Origin: Eutrigla gurnardus | Taxonomy: Eukaryota; Chordata; Actinopteri; Perciformes; Triglidae | Direction of reading: 5' to 3' | Length of the DNA stretch: 64,000 nt | NCBI GenBank assembly: GCA_963514095.1 | Contig: OY741276.1 | Span: 9,420,407-9,484,406, forward strand | Shown here: one piece after another, positions 13,311 to 24,791 of the stretch | How positions within the stretch are numbered: position 1 is the stretch's first letter | Layout of the letters: each line of letters begins with the position of its first letter | Notes under the pieces: model-generated | The model's database searches: none | Seen by the model: the letters and a program-made list of their open reading frames with translations, nothing else | What the model was told of the DNA's origin: nothing | Translations under genes and position numbers: made by a program

Positions 13311-13311
<1 letters not shown>

Positions 13312-13389
<78 letters not shown>
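13312..13389. repeat. (CA)n microsatellite, 78 bp
   Basis: Perfect CA array after gactgc. It forms an inverted pair with the TG array at 13483-13529. Confidence 0.97.
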
Positions 13390-13392
<3 letters not shown>

Positions 13393-13476
13393 CCACACAG
13401 AGAACACAGCAAGATATTTCTGCAGTCCAACAATGCTGCATTCTGTCTGCATTCTCTCTCTTTCTCTCTCACTCTC

Positions 13477-13482
<6 letters not shown>

Positions 13483-13529
<47 letters not shown>
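13483..13529. repeat. (TG)n microsatellite, 47 bp
   Basis: TG array preceded by an imperfect CT tract (13454-13480). It is the complement of the CA array 93 bp upstream. Confidence 0.97.
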
Positions 13530-13532
<3 letters not shown>

Positions 13533-15200
13533 GCCAGGAGTGTGTGAAAGGAAGTCTTTGACTGTCTGGGGTTGTTTTGTATAGAAGACCCTCCTGCTGC
13601 TAGCAGCAGCCTACTGATGGCAGATTTCCCTCACCCTCTCTACTTTCTTTTTATTTATTTATTTACTTATTTATTATCCGTGCTTACTCATCCCTACAGT
13701 TCATAGACTCCATGCTTGTAGTGTGACCACTGATGATGATACATTTTCCACCCACCTTCTCTCTATCTTTATCACTATCCTCTAGTCTGCATCCTTTGTC
13801 AGATGCTGAATGGATTTTACTGCCCCCCCCTCTCTCCTTGCCCATAGCCTTGTATGTTCATCCATTCACTTAGTAGATTTAATGTTAAACTGTGAAAACA
13901 CTTGGACCTTGCATGTCCACCTACAGCATCTTATATAGGTTTCGCTTGGAACACATAGCAATTAGAGCTCGGCCTATTTCAAGAATCAAGAGCCTGAACG
14001 TGGGTTGTTTGTGTAGCGCCAGAGAATATTTCGCAGGCATGTTTTTCTTTGAGGGAAGCAGAGATGAGATCCGACTTAGAAGAAAGAAAGTGTGGTTTTC
14101 AAAAGACTGTGTCGACAAAGTGCGTCACACCACTTGCACCATTTACTATCTCTCACTCTCCGCAGGGGAAAACCCTGGATGTAACATAAGAATGCGTCCC
14201 CGTTTGTGTCTGCGAGCGTGCGTGTTCACTATAGAGACGGCTGAGCCAGAGAAAAGTGGAAAAAGAGAAAGGGGAAGCTAAATGTTCTGAAACTGACTCC
14301 CAGCGTCTCCTGCTGTTAGGCCTAATTCCTTCTAGAGTTTCATGTAAAGATCTGGAATTATGAATTTTTCATGGCCTGCGAAACCTAAGGCCTCATTTGG
14401 GACTCTCATTTCCAGGCTTTTTGTTTTAGTTAGTGTGTGTGTGTGTGCGTGTTCTGAGAGAACACAGTTTGTTCCCAATCAGTGGCCTACTATATAGTTC
14501 CCACTGCTCCCATGCAGTCCTGCACTGCAACAAAAAAAGAGGATAAACCTTCTGTTTTTTTAATCACAGATTTGAATGTACATTTTCTTAATTAACTTTA
14601 CAGTCTTATTATTATTAAACCACACTGCAAGCTAAAACACATTCTGAAACACAATGGAATATTATAGTGAATGACCTACTTGATCAAAATCATTAGAAGA
14701 AATTCACATTATCGTGGAATAGCCAGTTCACAAAAAAATAAAATAAAAAAAAAGTCCCATACAATTTTCTTTGTAAAGCCAAATGTGAGATGAATTCCCT
14801 CGTTGTGGTTTATTTTGTGCAGCCTGCAGCAGGGAGAAACAGGGCGTCTTTGATTCTGATAATAAACAGTTGGGCTCAGTGAACTGATGCCACCGAGTGC
14901 CAGGCCACAGATTTTTGCACTGTTGTCCATCGTCTCAATTCCTCTTTCCTGTCATTTGTCCCCGTTTCCCTCACTCTCTCTGTGCTGCTTTCTCTCCTTC
15001 CCATCTGCTACCTCTGACATTCTGTTTGCCTCTCTCACTTCGAGCTCCCTTTTTATTATTCTCTTCTTCTGCTACTGTCTCTCACCACTCTGTCCCCCTT
15101 TCTCTAGTTAGATTTACACTGCTTAATTAGAGTGTGGCCCAAACAGTGGACATATTGTTGTGCATCTGAACGGGGCCCGCAACCAGCGGGACATTAGTTA

Positions 15201-15218
15201 GTGTGTGTGTGTGTGTGT
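15201..15218. repeat. (GT)n, 18 bp
   Basis: Short GT array. It is complementary to the CA array starting 35 bp downstream. Confidence 0.85.
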
Positions 15219-15251
15219 TAGGTCACAGAAACATGGTGGAAGCTCATCTGT

Positions 15252-15253
<2 letters not shown>

Positions 15254-15296
<43 letters not shown>
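15254..15296. repeat. (CA)n microsatellite, 43 bp
   Basis: Perfect CA array after a tct; the inverted partner of 15201-15218. Confidence 0.96.
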
Positions 15297-15298
<2 letters not shown>

Positions 15299-16570
15299 GT
15301 CCAATACAGATAGATGATGGACAGAAAGGGGAAGGAAAGAAGGAAGGGGGACAGGTAGAGAAATGGAGCTCCACACCATGCCAGCTGCTCTCCATTGAAA
15401 TCTCACCCCGTATCTCTCTTCTTTTTTTTAACGCCTTGCCTCTATCCACAGCCGGCAGCTTAGCCTTTTCATGGTCTATATATTTTTTTTATTTGATACC
15501 GTAAAACCTCCAGTAAATAGCCTGGGCTGGTTTACTTACTTCAAAACACAATCTGCAACACGCTGCGCTTATTGAAGACACGCGATTACCAGAGAAAGTT
15601 TTTTTCTTTCTCTTTTGTGTGAGAAAAAAAAAACGGCTTCTCCCTCTTCAGCTTAATCCTCCTGTCCCTTCCTGTGTCTGTCTCCGACACTTTGTTTGGA
15701 TTCATGCCAAAGTACCAATCTGCTGCGTCTCCAGATTTTTTTTTTTTTGCTCATGGCGCTCGTATCAAAGACAGGCTGCAGATTTGGGGGATATATGTAT
15801 CCTTCTTAAAGTATCACCGCAGATTTCTGCGGTGCTAAACCTTTTATGAGCCACGGGACAGGTGTCGCTCCTTAAGCACACATGAATGCACAGACAGACA
15901 TTTCTAAGTGTGCGCGCGGCGTTTTGAAAGAACAATTCCTCGAGTGCAGACACACGACCAGCAGATGGGTGCTTTGGCTGAGTGGGGTGTTTGTTGGAGC
16001 AAGAAAGTCTTATTTGTGTCACGATGAATATGTAATTAATCTGCCATTGACAAAAGACGACGTGCCGCAGCAGGGGGTCCTCAAGGCTGGGACCCCGGGC
16101 CCTTTTTGTTTCCACCGAAAGCTTGTTACGGGCATTGTCCTGTAGTGAGAGAGTGAGGGGGAAGAAGGAGAAAAAAGAAAGGAGGGACGAGGTTAAGGGA
16201 AGATCTAGAGAGGAATGGAAAGAGTGAAAGAGAATGAAGTGAGAGACGGAAAAGAACTAAACGGGAAAGGTGTTTCTTGTTTCTTTTTTTTCTTTTTTGT
16301 TGGAGAATTTGACATTCGTGCTCCATTTTAATAGGAAACAAAGCTGCACTGTAAAAGCCCATTCAACTCCTGGTTGAGAGAGGATTGGGGAGAGGAGGAG
16401 GAGGCGGGAGCGAGTGAGCAAGCGGGCTGAGCGGCGTTGGGAAGCCGCCTGAAGGATTAGTCTTTCTCTTCTTCCTATCTTTCACCATGACACTCTCTCT
16501 TACTTTGTAACTCTTTTTTCCCCTCTCCCGCTCTCCTTTCCACATCATCCCATTTTCGCCATTTTCTCTC

Positions 16571-16573
<3 letters not shown>

Positions 16574-16641
<68 letters not shown>

Positions 16642-16681
16642 CTTTCTCTCAAATATCTCTCTCTCCCAACAGTAAATCCCC

Positions 16682-16725
<44 letters not shown>
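16574..16725. repeat. Compound pyrimidine repeat: (CT)n, poly-C, (CT)n
   Basis: CT array at 16574-16638, a 40-bp unique spacer, 15 C residues at 16678-16692, then CT to 16725. The + strand is almost purely pyrimidine from about 16490 to 16725, so the minus strand is a long purine tract. It explains the RERERE frames on the minus strand. Confidence 0.95.
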
Positions 16726-16728
<3 letters not shown>

Positions 16729-16856
16729 TGCCAAACTGTCTGGTAATCTAGTGGTCCATCTGAAGGAATATGCAAAAACCTGAAACCATAATTACTATAA
16801 TCACCACTGTAACTTTTTACCTCCAAGGCTTACGTCTGCACTTTGCACATGCGCGT

Positions 16857-16900
16857 GCACACACACACACACACACACACACACCCACACACACACACAC
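16857..16900. repeat. (CA)n microsatellite with one C interruption, 44 bp
   Basis: CA array preceded by catgcgcgtgcac, with a ccc interruption near 16884-16886. Confidence 0.95.
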
Positions 16901-19149
16901 AGCATGCCCGTTTTGAAAGAGTGCATTGTAATTCTGTAGGATGCCGTGAAAAAGGGGATTGAGCGTGTCTTGTAAAAGGTTTTTGGTTGCCTGTTCTCCT
17001 GCTGTAGACATGGTGTAATTTACTGTAGTGTAGCCAGTGTAGGCTTAGTGATACAAGAGACACAAACACACACACAGGGGCTGGCATGAATGCACAAAAT
17101 CGGCGGAAACGCTGTTACATTCAGTTTGAGCTCATTGTGTACAACGGCACGCACGCAAACGCACTGTAGACCGTAGACTTTCATGTGGTACAACAAGTCG
17201 CTTATGTCGGCTTCACACCGGCTCTAATAAGGTACCCGGTATATTTTACTCCGGCGGGTGACAAGATTACGTGTAAGCAGTTTGCTTTTGATTCATTTGA
17301 GCACAGCATTCTAAGTGGCTAATGAATATGGGCAGCACTTTTGCTGAGAAGGCACGTTTGTGTGTCCGTTGTGTGCACACGTGTGGATGAAATATCACAT
17401 TGTTATTTTCCAGTATTATCCATGCACACAGCGCTTTTTTTCCTCTCTCCTCCTCCTCCTCCCCCAGAGGAGCACAGGTAGGAAGGCACTGTAGGTGGAG
17501 AGAGAGAATAATGACTCTCCACTGTAAAAATCTTGCTTCCTGAAGTCTTTTGTTCTGTAGGGGGGGGGGATCGTATAGGGGTGAAAGAGACAGGGAATCA
17601 GAGGAGCCGGGCTGTGGCAATGCTGAACGAGTGGGAGGGATAGATATAGTCACTTGGAAACAGGGACATCAAGTGCGGCAGTGAGAAACGGAGAGACTGC
17701 GGGGTTAGTAATTAATCACACAGAGGGATGAGATTTGATGAAACACAACAGTGAAAAGGGGACTGGATCATTTCACTGCACTTGAGTTTACAGTCGTACA
17801 GGAACTTTGGTGTTTGCAACACCCTGTTTGTGCCTCTAGGGGTCAGACGCTGTGGGAGACAGACTTGGTCGAAGGGTTAGCTGTAAGTGTTTATTGGTCA
17901 GATAATGAACACTAAAGACAAACTTGTCAACATTGTGAGAATCACAGATGACCCAAACTGAGTGTTTTTTCTGAAGATACAGGTAGATGCAGTAGCTTTG
18001 TGTTGAGCTGCAGGGCTGATTTTTTTAGTATTCATTGTATCCAGAAACCCCCTTTTTCCTTCTACAAAGGGACAGTGAAGCCGCCTCTCACACTGCCCAA
18101 GGTTAAGTGCTAAAGCTGAACTGCTAACACTGTAAAGTCAAGTGTGTACTCGGCTCAATGAGCAGAGCTTCTTCTGGGCTGAGATTAAAAACCCAAAAAA
18201 GGTTAGGTAGCCTTGGTCTGTGAGTCAGTCGACTAAACACGTCTGAAGAAAGTTTTTGGTCTGTGAGGTAAAAAGTTAGCATTTAGGTTGTTTTTTTTTG
18301 CTTGATGAAAAATGTATCAGCCTGTTGTCTGTGGGTTTGGTTGCCTCCGTCTCCGCAAGTTTTTTGAATTTATTCATCACTTGTTGCCGAAGTCAGACGG
18401 CACGGAATAGATTGTTTTTCTACAGGTTCTCCTCCTGCATTACGATGGTGTGCACTTCATACCTCTTGGTTTATTGCATGCTTTTGAATGTGATTGTTTG
18501 GTGTGCACAGCTTGTTATGCAGGTTTTCTATAGGGAAATTACTTTAATATTGAGTGAAATAAAAAAAAAAAGGTGCGATATGAATAAAACGATGACTGGT
18601 CACTCTGGTGTTGGTATCATATTGAAGGGAAAAGCAGCCAGTCTTGGAGAACTTCACATGAAAAACAAGCTACTTCAGGTATTTGATGTTGGATTAAAAT
18701 CTGTTTCAAACTAAAGATCAAGCTAAAATGTATTTTTAATTTTTAATCGTGGCAAATTATATATCAGTTAAGAGACACTGAAGGCCTTTTATTAAGGGTC
18801 TCAAAAAAAATCCAGAGTCAATTGTTTGCCACCAACTTTAATAAGCACCGAGTCAGCTGCTGGTGCAGATAATCAGATATTACTTTTGGGGAAAGACTGT
18901 TTCCAAAGAGGCTTAATTTAAATGGGGTGATGATGAGGTCAATGGATTAAGGCTTTAAAGATGTTTTGAATGATTGAAAGATTTGAGATCTCCTACGGAG
19001 TAAAAGTCAGGTTTTATGATGGGTGCTCGCCATTGTGAGTCAGCACTGCAGCTATAAAAGTACAGACCCACTGACTTGTTTTATGCAGTTTCTTCAGATA
19101 GGCTATGCTTTGTTTTCATTGATTCTCTCCCACACAATCACGTGTGTGC

Positions 19150-19150
<1 letters not shown>
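16901..19150 (+). other. Intron 1, no exon seen
   Basis: Nothing beyond low-complexity patches (a G run at 17561-17569, a TCC patch at 17446-17463). The 138-codon frame at 18298-18714 starts at TTG and has no supporting features. Confidence 0.4.

Positions 19151-19234
<84 letters not shown>
19151..19234. repeat. (TG)n microsatellite, 84 bp
   Basis: TG array with one TTTG interruption near 19161, ending at gcacgcgc. Confidence 0.96.
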
Positions 19235-19235
<1 letters not shown>

Positions 19236-20735
19236 ACGCGCTAACTTGTTAGCTGTGCTCCTCTGATCTGAGCCCTCTGGCTCTCTCCGGGCTGCATTGT
19301 CTTACAACATTTATTGATGTTTATTGAAAATAAACCTCTGGATTGAGCCTAAAACAATCTCTCTCTTCCCCTATCCTACTCTCCCTGCTTGTGGTATTTT
19401 GTATTTCCATCCTCAAGGATTTCTGTAAGGCTCAAGGCCTGCACAATAGTAGTCTTGAATTCTACTGCTTATTTTCTTTGGACTTAAAATAAGTTAATTG
19501 TAGTTCATTATGCCGTTTCTTCTCGGGTGTCAGTTGCCTTCAATGCTGTTTTTGATACGACAGCTTGTTCCTATGAAGTGCCACTTTGGTACAAATATTT
19601 TGGTGGCCATTTATTCTCAAAAGAACACAGGCTTTGTGATATGATGCAAAATAAAGTAATCCCCCCCGCTGTCATTTATTGACTTGGAATAATCAGTTTT
19701 GTGACCCTAAATCCGTGGATGAACACGATGAGATGAAGGGATGCCATAATGACACTCGCGTGTTCCTAACTAATACATACTATTTCACTTTTTTCCTTTG
19801 ACGGGCTTGTTTAAACTGCAATATTTCATCCCAAATCTGTCAAATTTAAAGTTAATTTAATCTCACATTGACTCCGTCTGGGATTTAAAGGTATATGGAT
19901 CTTTACACATCATTAAAAGGAATCAACGCTGGTTTAAATGACACATTGCTAATGAAATGTTGCGGTTTCCATCGTGATCTGTGTTTGGGAAAGATGGAGG
20001 TTGCTGCTCCCCGCTGTGAACTGATGGCTGATGAAACCGAGATGTAATTATACACGGAAGTCGCACCCACATGCTTGATCCAAGAAAAGCTTCATAATGG
20101 CACAGCACGACAAAGGATGAGCTAAATTGGACCCCGGATATGCAACACACAGACATTTCTTCTTTCTTAAATAAGTCGCACTCGTAAAAACGAGGAGCAA
20201 CGACTGGAGCCGTGTCTTGGTCTTCGCCAGTCTTTTCCCAGTGATTTCACTCCGCTACTTTGATGTTGTAAACAACTTGGTCATAATGAGGAACACTGTT
20301 TTTCTGTCTGCAGCAGCACTAGTTTTAATCAAGACAGGGTTACACATTGTTTTCCCAGCATGATTCAGCTCTAATGAATGCATTATATTAATCTATTCAT
20401 TTCCGGGGCTACGTTACAGCGTCAGATGGCTCTTTTGCTGGCCCTTGTTAAGTATGCCAAATTAACAAATGAGGGCCCGCTGCAGATGATTACATTCATA
20501 TTTAAAGATTGTAGCCAAGTGAGCTTATTTGACGTAAAAATAGAATTTACTTAATTTCTTTGTGGTTTTGTTTTTAATAAAGAAGCTTTTTTGCCACTTA
20601 AGTGCTTTAAGTCATTATTTATCAAACTGAAAAATGGTCTGTTTTTTATTTGGACATTTTTGCTTGAGGAATTGTTTCATGTTTGTGAGTGTGAGCTCTC
20701 TCTGTGGATTCTCAGTTGTCGTGCAATTTCTTGGG
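19235..20735 (+). other. Intron 1, no exon seen; candidate conserved segment
   Basis: The part around 19920-20110 is free of simple repeats and of balanced composition with several TAAT/ATTA cores, so it is a candidate conserved non-coding element, by appearance only. No gene seen. Confidence 0.3.

Positions 20736-20805
<70 letters not shown>
20736..20805. repeat. (CA)n microsatellite, 70 bp
   Basis: Perfect CA array after cttgggc, ending at ctgtttc. Confidence 0.97.
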
Positions 20806-20807
<2 letters not shown>

Positions 20808-21100
20808 TTTCATTCTCAGCTCAGGACAAAGCCACGGCTTAGCTGTCTTTTCACAGAAATAATAGATAATATCTCTTCCTGATTGGCCCCGCAGCGAGGA
20901 CAGTTAATTTTACACAACTAGTGGAGCCCGAGGTTTAATGAAGTATATCAAAAGATCACAATGAACCACAGGTGTTTCATTTTTGAGGCTGTGATCCAGC
21001 ACATTTCAGAGGGCTTTTGGACTCCTGTTCACCTCAGACTGATATTCTTGCTTTTTTTGTTGTTGTGTCCTTTTATATTTCTTCCTCTGTTGCCATCATC

Positions 21101-21111
21101 ATCATCATCTC
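21101..21111. repeat. Short (ATC)n
   Basis: About four ATC units (atcatcatcatc). Confidence 0.7.
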
Positions 21112-21190
21112 CCTGAGGCACAGCTGGTGTAGTGGTGCAGTAACACAAACTGGCTCACTGTCCAATGACATGTGGCTCCATCGGCCTGCC

Positions 21191-21191
<1 letters not shown>

Positions 21192-21253
<62 letters not shown>
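21192..21253. repeat. (AC)n microsatellite, 62 bp
   Basis: First of two same-orientation CA arrays separated by 72 bp of unique sequence. Confidence 0.97.
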
Positions 21254-21255
<2 letters not shown>

Positions 21256-21325
21256 TCTACTAAGAGACAAGTGTCTCTGCCCTGATGAACACCAGGATAC
21301 AAGGGGTTTCCAGATAGGGCGGCCA

Positions 21326-21343
21326 ACACACACACACACACAT

Positions 21344-21409
<66 letters not shown>
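21326..21409. repeat. (AC)n microsatellite with one ATG interruption, 84 bp
   Basis: Second array of the pair; a catg interruption near 21341-21344 splits it into about 17 and 66 bp. Confidence 0.97.
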
Positions 21410-21411
<2 letters not shown>

Positions 21412-24400
21412 TGGCAGTGAATGGTTTGTTTGGCAGTTATAGTCGGACTGTGGATAGACGATGTGTGTCCATATGCAGTAGCTGTTGTGTTCTTGGCTGG
21501 TTCGCTGCATCCTGTCACTCTCTTGGAGCACGTCTTATATTTTAGCAAATGGGAGTTTACAGAACGGCGGGAAAAAGCCACCTCGTCTGTCGAAGTTATA
21601 TAATTTCAATTAAAAAGTTTAATGCCTAACTACTGTCTATATCAAATTCACCCAATTTTTAGAAAGAGTTTACCTGAAAATAGGATATTAATTTATGTTT
21701 GGCATTGTAGTTATCATAATATGGTGATGTAGCTTACATGTTGTCTTTTCTTGGGTTAACAATATGTGTAAAACTGGTGAAATGCTCCTTTTTTCCCTTT
21801 AAACGTATATATATACATTTAAAACTAGAAGTAAGAAACATGTCAAATCTGTTTACTACATGAGTGAAATAAGTCCAAGGGCCAGTCTGGTCTATCTGAC
21901 ACTTTGAGAAGGATTTGAAATGAAATGTCAGATTATTGATATTGGTCAAAAATATTGGGATTTCTTTTGAGTTTGTGTGCAAGTCAAGTTAACATGAACG
22001 GACTATCTCTGACTATCCTGTTTTTGATCATCATTGATCGGCGTTACCTAAGCTTGTGCATCTTTTTAGTACAAGTATCTCCATCCTTTGCACAGTTGCA
22101 TATCCAATGCTCGCTTTTCTCCAGCTTCCTATTGACTCCCATCAGGCCTGGACATCTACCTCAAATAAATTGGTTGCAACTGCACCAGCTGCACACAATT
22201 GGAGCATTGTTGCCTACTTGTTGAAAGCCTCTTCATGGCTTGTCCTGTGTGGCAAGTAGCCATCTGTAAGCCATATAGTTAGCATATTGTGCCAGTGACA
22301 TCATGTGTATGGGGTTACTTTTTCTGTGAGCCGATGAATGAGCGAGAGACTTGAGTCATAGTGTCACAGCTGGGTTATTTCACCACATCAAAGTCACATG
22401 AAATACATGTCTGTGAGCCTCCCTAAATGTTCTTCTCACTCCGTGCTCATCTATGTTTCTCTTCTGCACCATCTCCTCTTCACTACCTCTCGTCTTTCTC
22501 CACTTTGGTCTGAGTTGCTTCACTTTTCTCCTTTCCTTCCTTCCTTCCTTCCTTCCTGCCTTCCTGTGGGAAAGGGAGAGTTAAACTTTAAACAAAAGGC
22601 AAAAGGAGGGAAACTTTGGAGAATCACTTGAAGTGTTTTCCCCCCTCTGATCTGAGAAATGTCATCCACACCCAAGGAACGGTTTCAAAAGGAGCAGAAA
22701 GTAGCTGACTAAAGCCAGACAATGCCCACGGCTCTCTCTAGCTCCTCCAAATCCTTGTATTGTTGCTGTGGTTATTTGTGTAGCTTCTTCCTCTGAGCCC
22801 CTCCAGGGTTTTTGTTTATCTCCGCTCAGTGCTGAGGTCTTGTCAGAAAATGAGGGCAGGGCTGCTGTTTTGGCCCTAGGTCAACTCGCAACTCACAAAA
22901 GTTTATTTTGTAGTGTTAAAAATGAACTGAAAACTCACAGCTAATGACAAACTTGTCAGTTAGTTCTGAGCTCTGATGTTGTTTCTTTTTTTGTGGATGC
23001 ATCTGCACGTTCAGTCGTTCAGTGGCGGGGAAGCTGCAGGAGGGAGAACATTGCCGAGCATCAAACACAGAGTCGGTACCTGCTGAACAGGCAGCAAGTC
23101 ACTCAGCTTGACTTGAATCCTGAAATCTAGCTAAAGAACCATAAATACAAAAGCATCTTGCAGTGCCTGGTACCACCTTGTGATGTTTTAACCATGGCCC
23201 AATGACAACACTCAACACCATATTGCCTTTTTATGAAGGTGATCCTGAATAGAAATCTGACTATCAAATTCATTTTCTGTAAACGAGCAAAAAGTGATTG
23301 AGTAGCACAGCGTTAAATTTAAGTGTGCGAGGCTAAACGTGTCACTCCTCGTTTAATCTCCAGCTGAAAGGCACCGATGTTGCAGGATTCAGTGGAAAAG
23401 AGGAGTCCTCCTCACCTTCCAGAGAATACTTTCCTCCACACTGTGCTGCTGTAGAGTTTAGTTAAAGCCCCTTAAGCTTTTAGTTCCATCACTTTTGGCC
23501 TTTAGAGCAGAGGAGGGGAGGTGTGTCCGATAAATTATTTACAGAGCGCAGAGTTAAGATAACAAAAAGCTTCAGACTTTCAGACAGAATGGTGCCTTCG
23601 GGGTTATACAGACTTTGTAGTGACCTGCGTGTTAGAGAGCTTAGGTGAGGAAAATGTCAAAATCCTGATAGCGTGAATTATATCCTAAGGGGGTCGATTC
23701 ATTCAAATTACAAAAAGGATATTTTCTCAAGCAGTGTCGAGCCAAGCCGCCTCTCTATAATAAGATTTCTGCTTTCACCTCAAGACAATCGTGGTGAGCT
23801 GAATTTCGATTGTGGCACTCAGACAGAAGAAGATAGTCCCTATAAAAACTCTTAAATAGGGTCTGTGGATTATCATGAAGACATTGACCTTGAAATATAT
23901 TTTTCTTACACAATTTAATTCATCTTTCTTGCATTGGTGAGACTGCAGACGTTTCACAGAACAGCTGTCTCATAACTTTGGTAAAGAAAACCCAAACTAT
24001 TGGCTTGCTTACTAATTTATTTATGAATTTGGCTGAACTGAACCTTTTGAAGACACTTTTTAATTGAACTGCGCTTTTCCCTTTTTCCCATTATACTTAT
24101 CATATGCCCTCTTCATTGACGATTGCTGATGTTCATTACAAAGTGCTTTGCATAACATTTTGCATTTAAATGTCCCATGCAGCAGCCTTGGTCTTCTTCA
24201 CAGTACTACACATCATAATGGTCGCAGAAGTATTTCCTCAAGGAAGTGCCGTGGGGTTTCTGTAGTGTCTGGTCGATCGGGTGGGCTAATGAAAAACAAA
24301 GTAACCACTTTAAAGTTGAGTTGCCTCTTGAACTTCTGTCTTTTTTTAATGTGGTATTTCAGGTGAGGCTTCCCCTACTCTATCTCCAGTCAATACTCTA

Positions 24401-24540
24401 AACAACACCCTATAATCTGTGGAAACAAACCCAATTGTGTTCAGGTTTTTCGAACCAAGTGTTGCAACCAATTTGCCTGTAGAAAATCAATCAAGGCAGA
24501 TTTACCATTTGCACCACATTGGATACAAACAATGGTTTAG

Positions 24541-24542
<2 letters not shown>
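21410..24542 (+). other. Intron 1, no exon seen
   Basis: AT-rich. Holds a (TTCC)n tract (22532-22557) and otherwise single-copy-looking sequence. The frames at 21955-22224 and 22398-22631 have no exon hallmarks. Confidence 0.4.
22532..22557. repeat. (TTCC)n tetranucleotide, about 26 bp
   Basis: ctttccttccttccttcctt followed by ccttcctgcc; six near-perfect units. Confidence 0.9.

Positions 24543-24619
<77 letters not shown>
24543..24619. repeat. (CA)n microsatellite, 77 bp
   Basis: Perfect CA array after agccca, ending at cgtgcacag. Confidence 0.97.
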
Positions 24620-24623
<4 letters not shown>

Positions 24624-24705
24624 ACAGATGACTCGGAGGTCTTCTTAAGTGGACATTTAATCATCAAGGACCGTTTCCTGCTGGCTGCTCCATTGAATGG
24701 GTCAG

Positions 24706-24707
<2 letters not shown>

Positions 24708-24789
<82 letters not shown>
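24708..24789. repeat. (AC)n microsatellite, 82 bp
   Basis: Perfect AC array after gtcagaa; a same-orientation partner of 24543-24619 across an 88-bp unique spacer. Confidence 0.97.

Positions 24790-24791
<2 letters not shown>

Larger units (their letters stand above)
10816..13311 (+). other. Intron 1, no exon seen
   Basis: Holds a three-copy 10-bp tandem (ACACACACAG, about 12241-12272), a G run at 12050-12058 and a TG array (12788-12815). The longest ATG-initiated frame of the window (12422-13087, 221 codons, Cys/Leu/Ser-rich) runs straight through the TG array. It shows no domain, no splice boundaries and no signal, so I treat it as chance. Confidence 0.45.
13530..16573 (+). other. Intron 1, no exon seen
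   Basis: Pyrimidine-rich patches (14930-15110) and an (ATTT)n-like patch near 13650-13675. A short GC-rich purine segment at 16390-16460 (ggaggaggaggcgggagcga) stands out but has no start codon or donor attached. The frame at 13892-14281 starts at GTG and is unsupported. Confidence 0.4.

Noticed and set aside
13892..14281. 129-codon frame with mixed composition
   Set aside because: GTG start, no convincing acceptor/donor pair, and no recognised motif.
16363..16734. Minus-strand Arg/Glu repeat protein
   Set aside because: Translation of the CT array; such RE-rich frames arise from any GA repeat.
18298..18714. 138-codon frame with hydrophobic N-terminal half
   Set aside because: TTG start, AT-rich with an A run inside (18561-18571), no exon signals.
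21073..21581. Long minus-strand frames of alternating Cys/Val
   Set aside because: Direct translations of the (CA)n arrays at 21192-21253 and 21326-21409.
24543..24789. Regular repeat-spacer-repeat look suggesting a CRISPR array
   Set aside because: The repeats are dinucleotide arrays, there are only two, and the sequence is eukaryotic.
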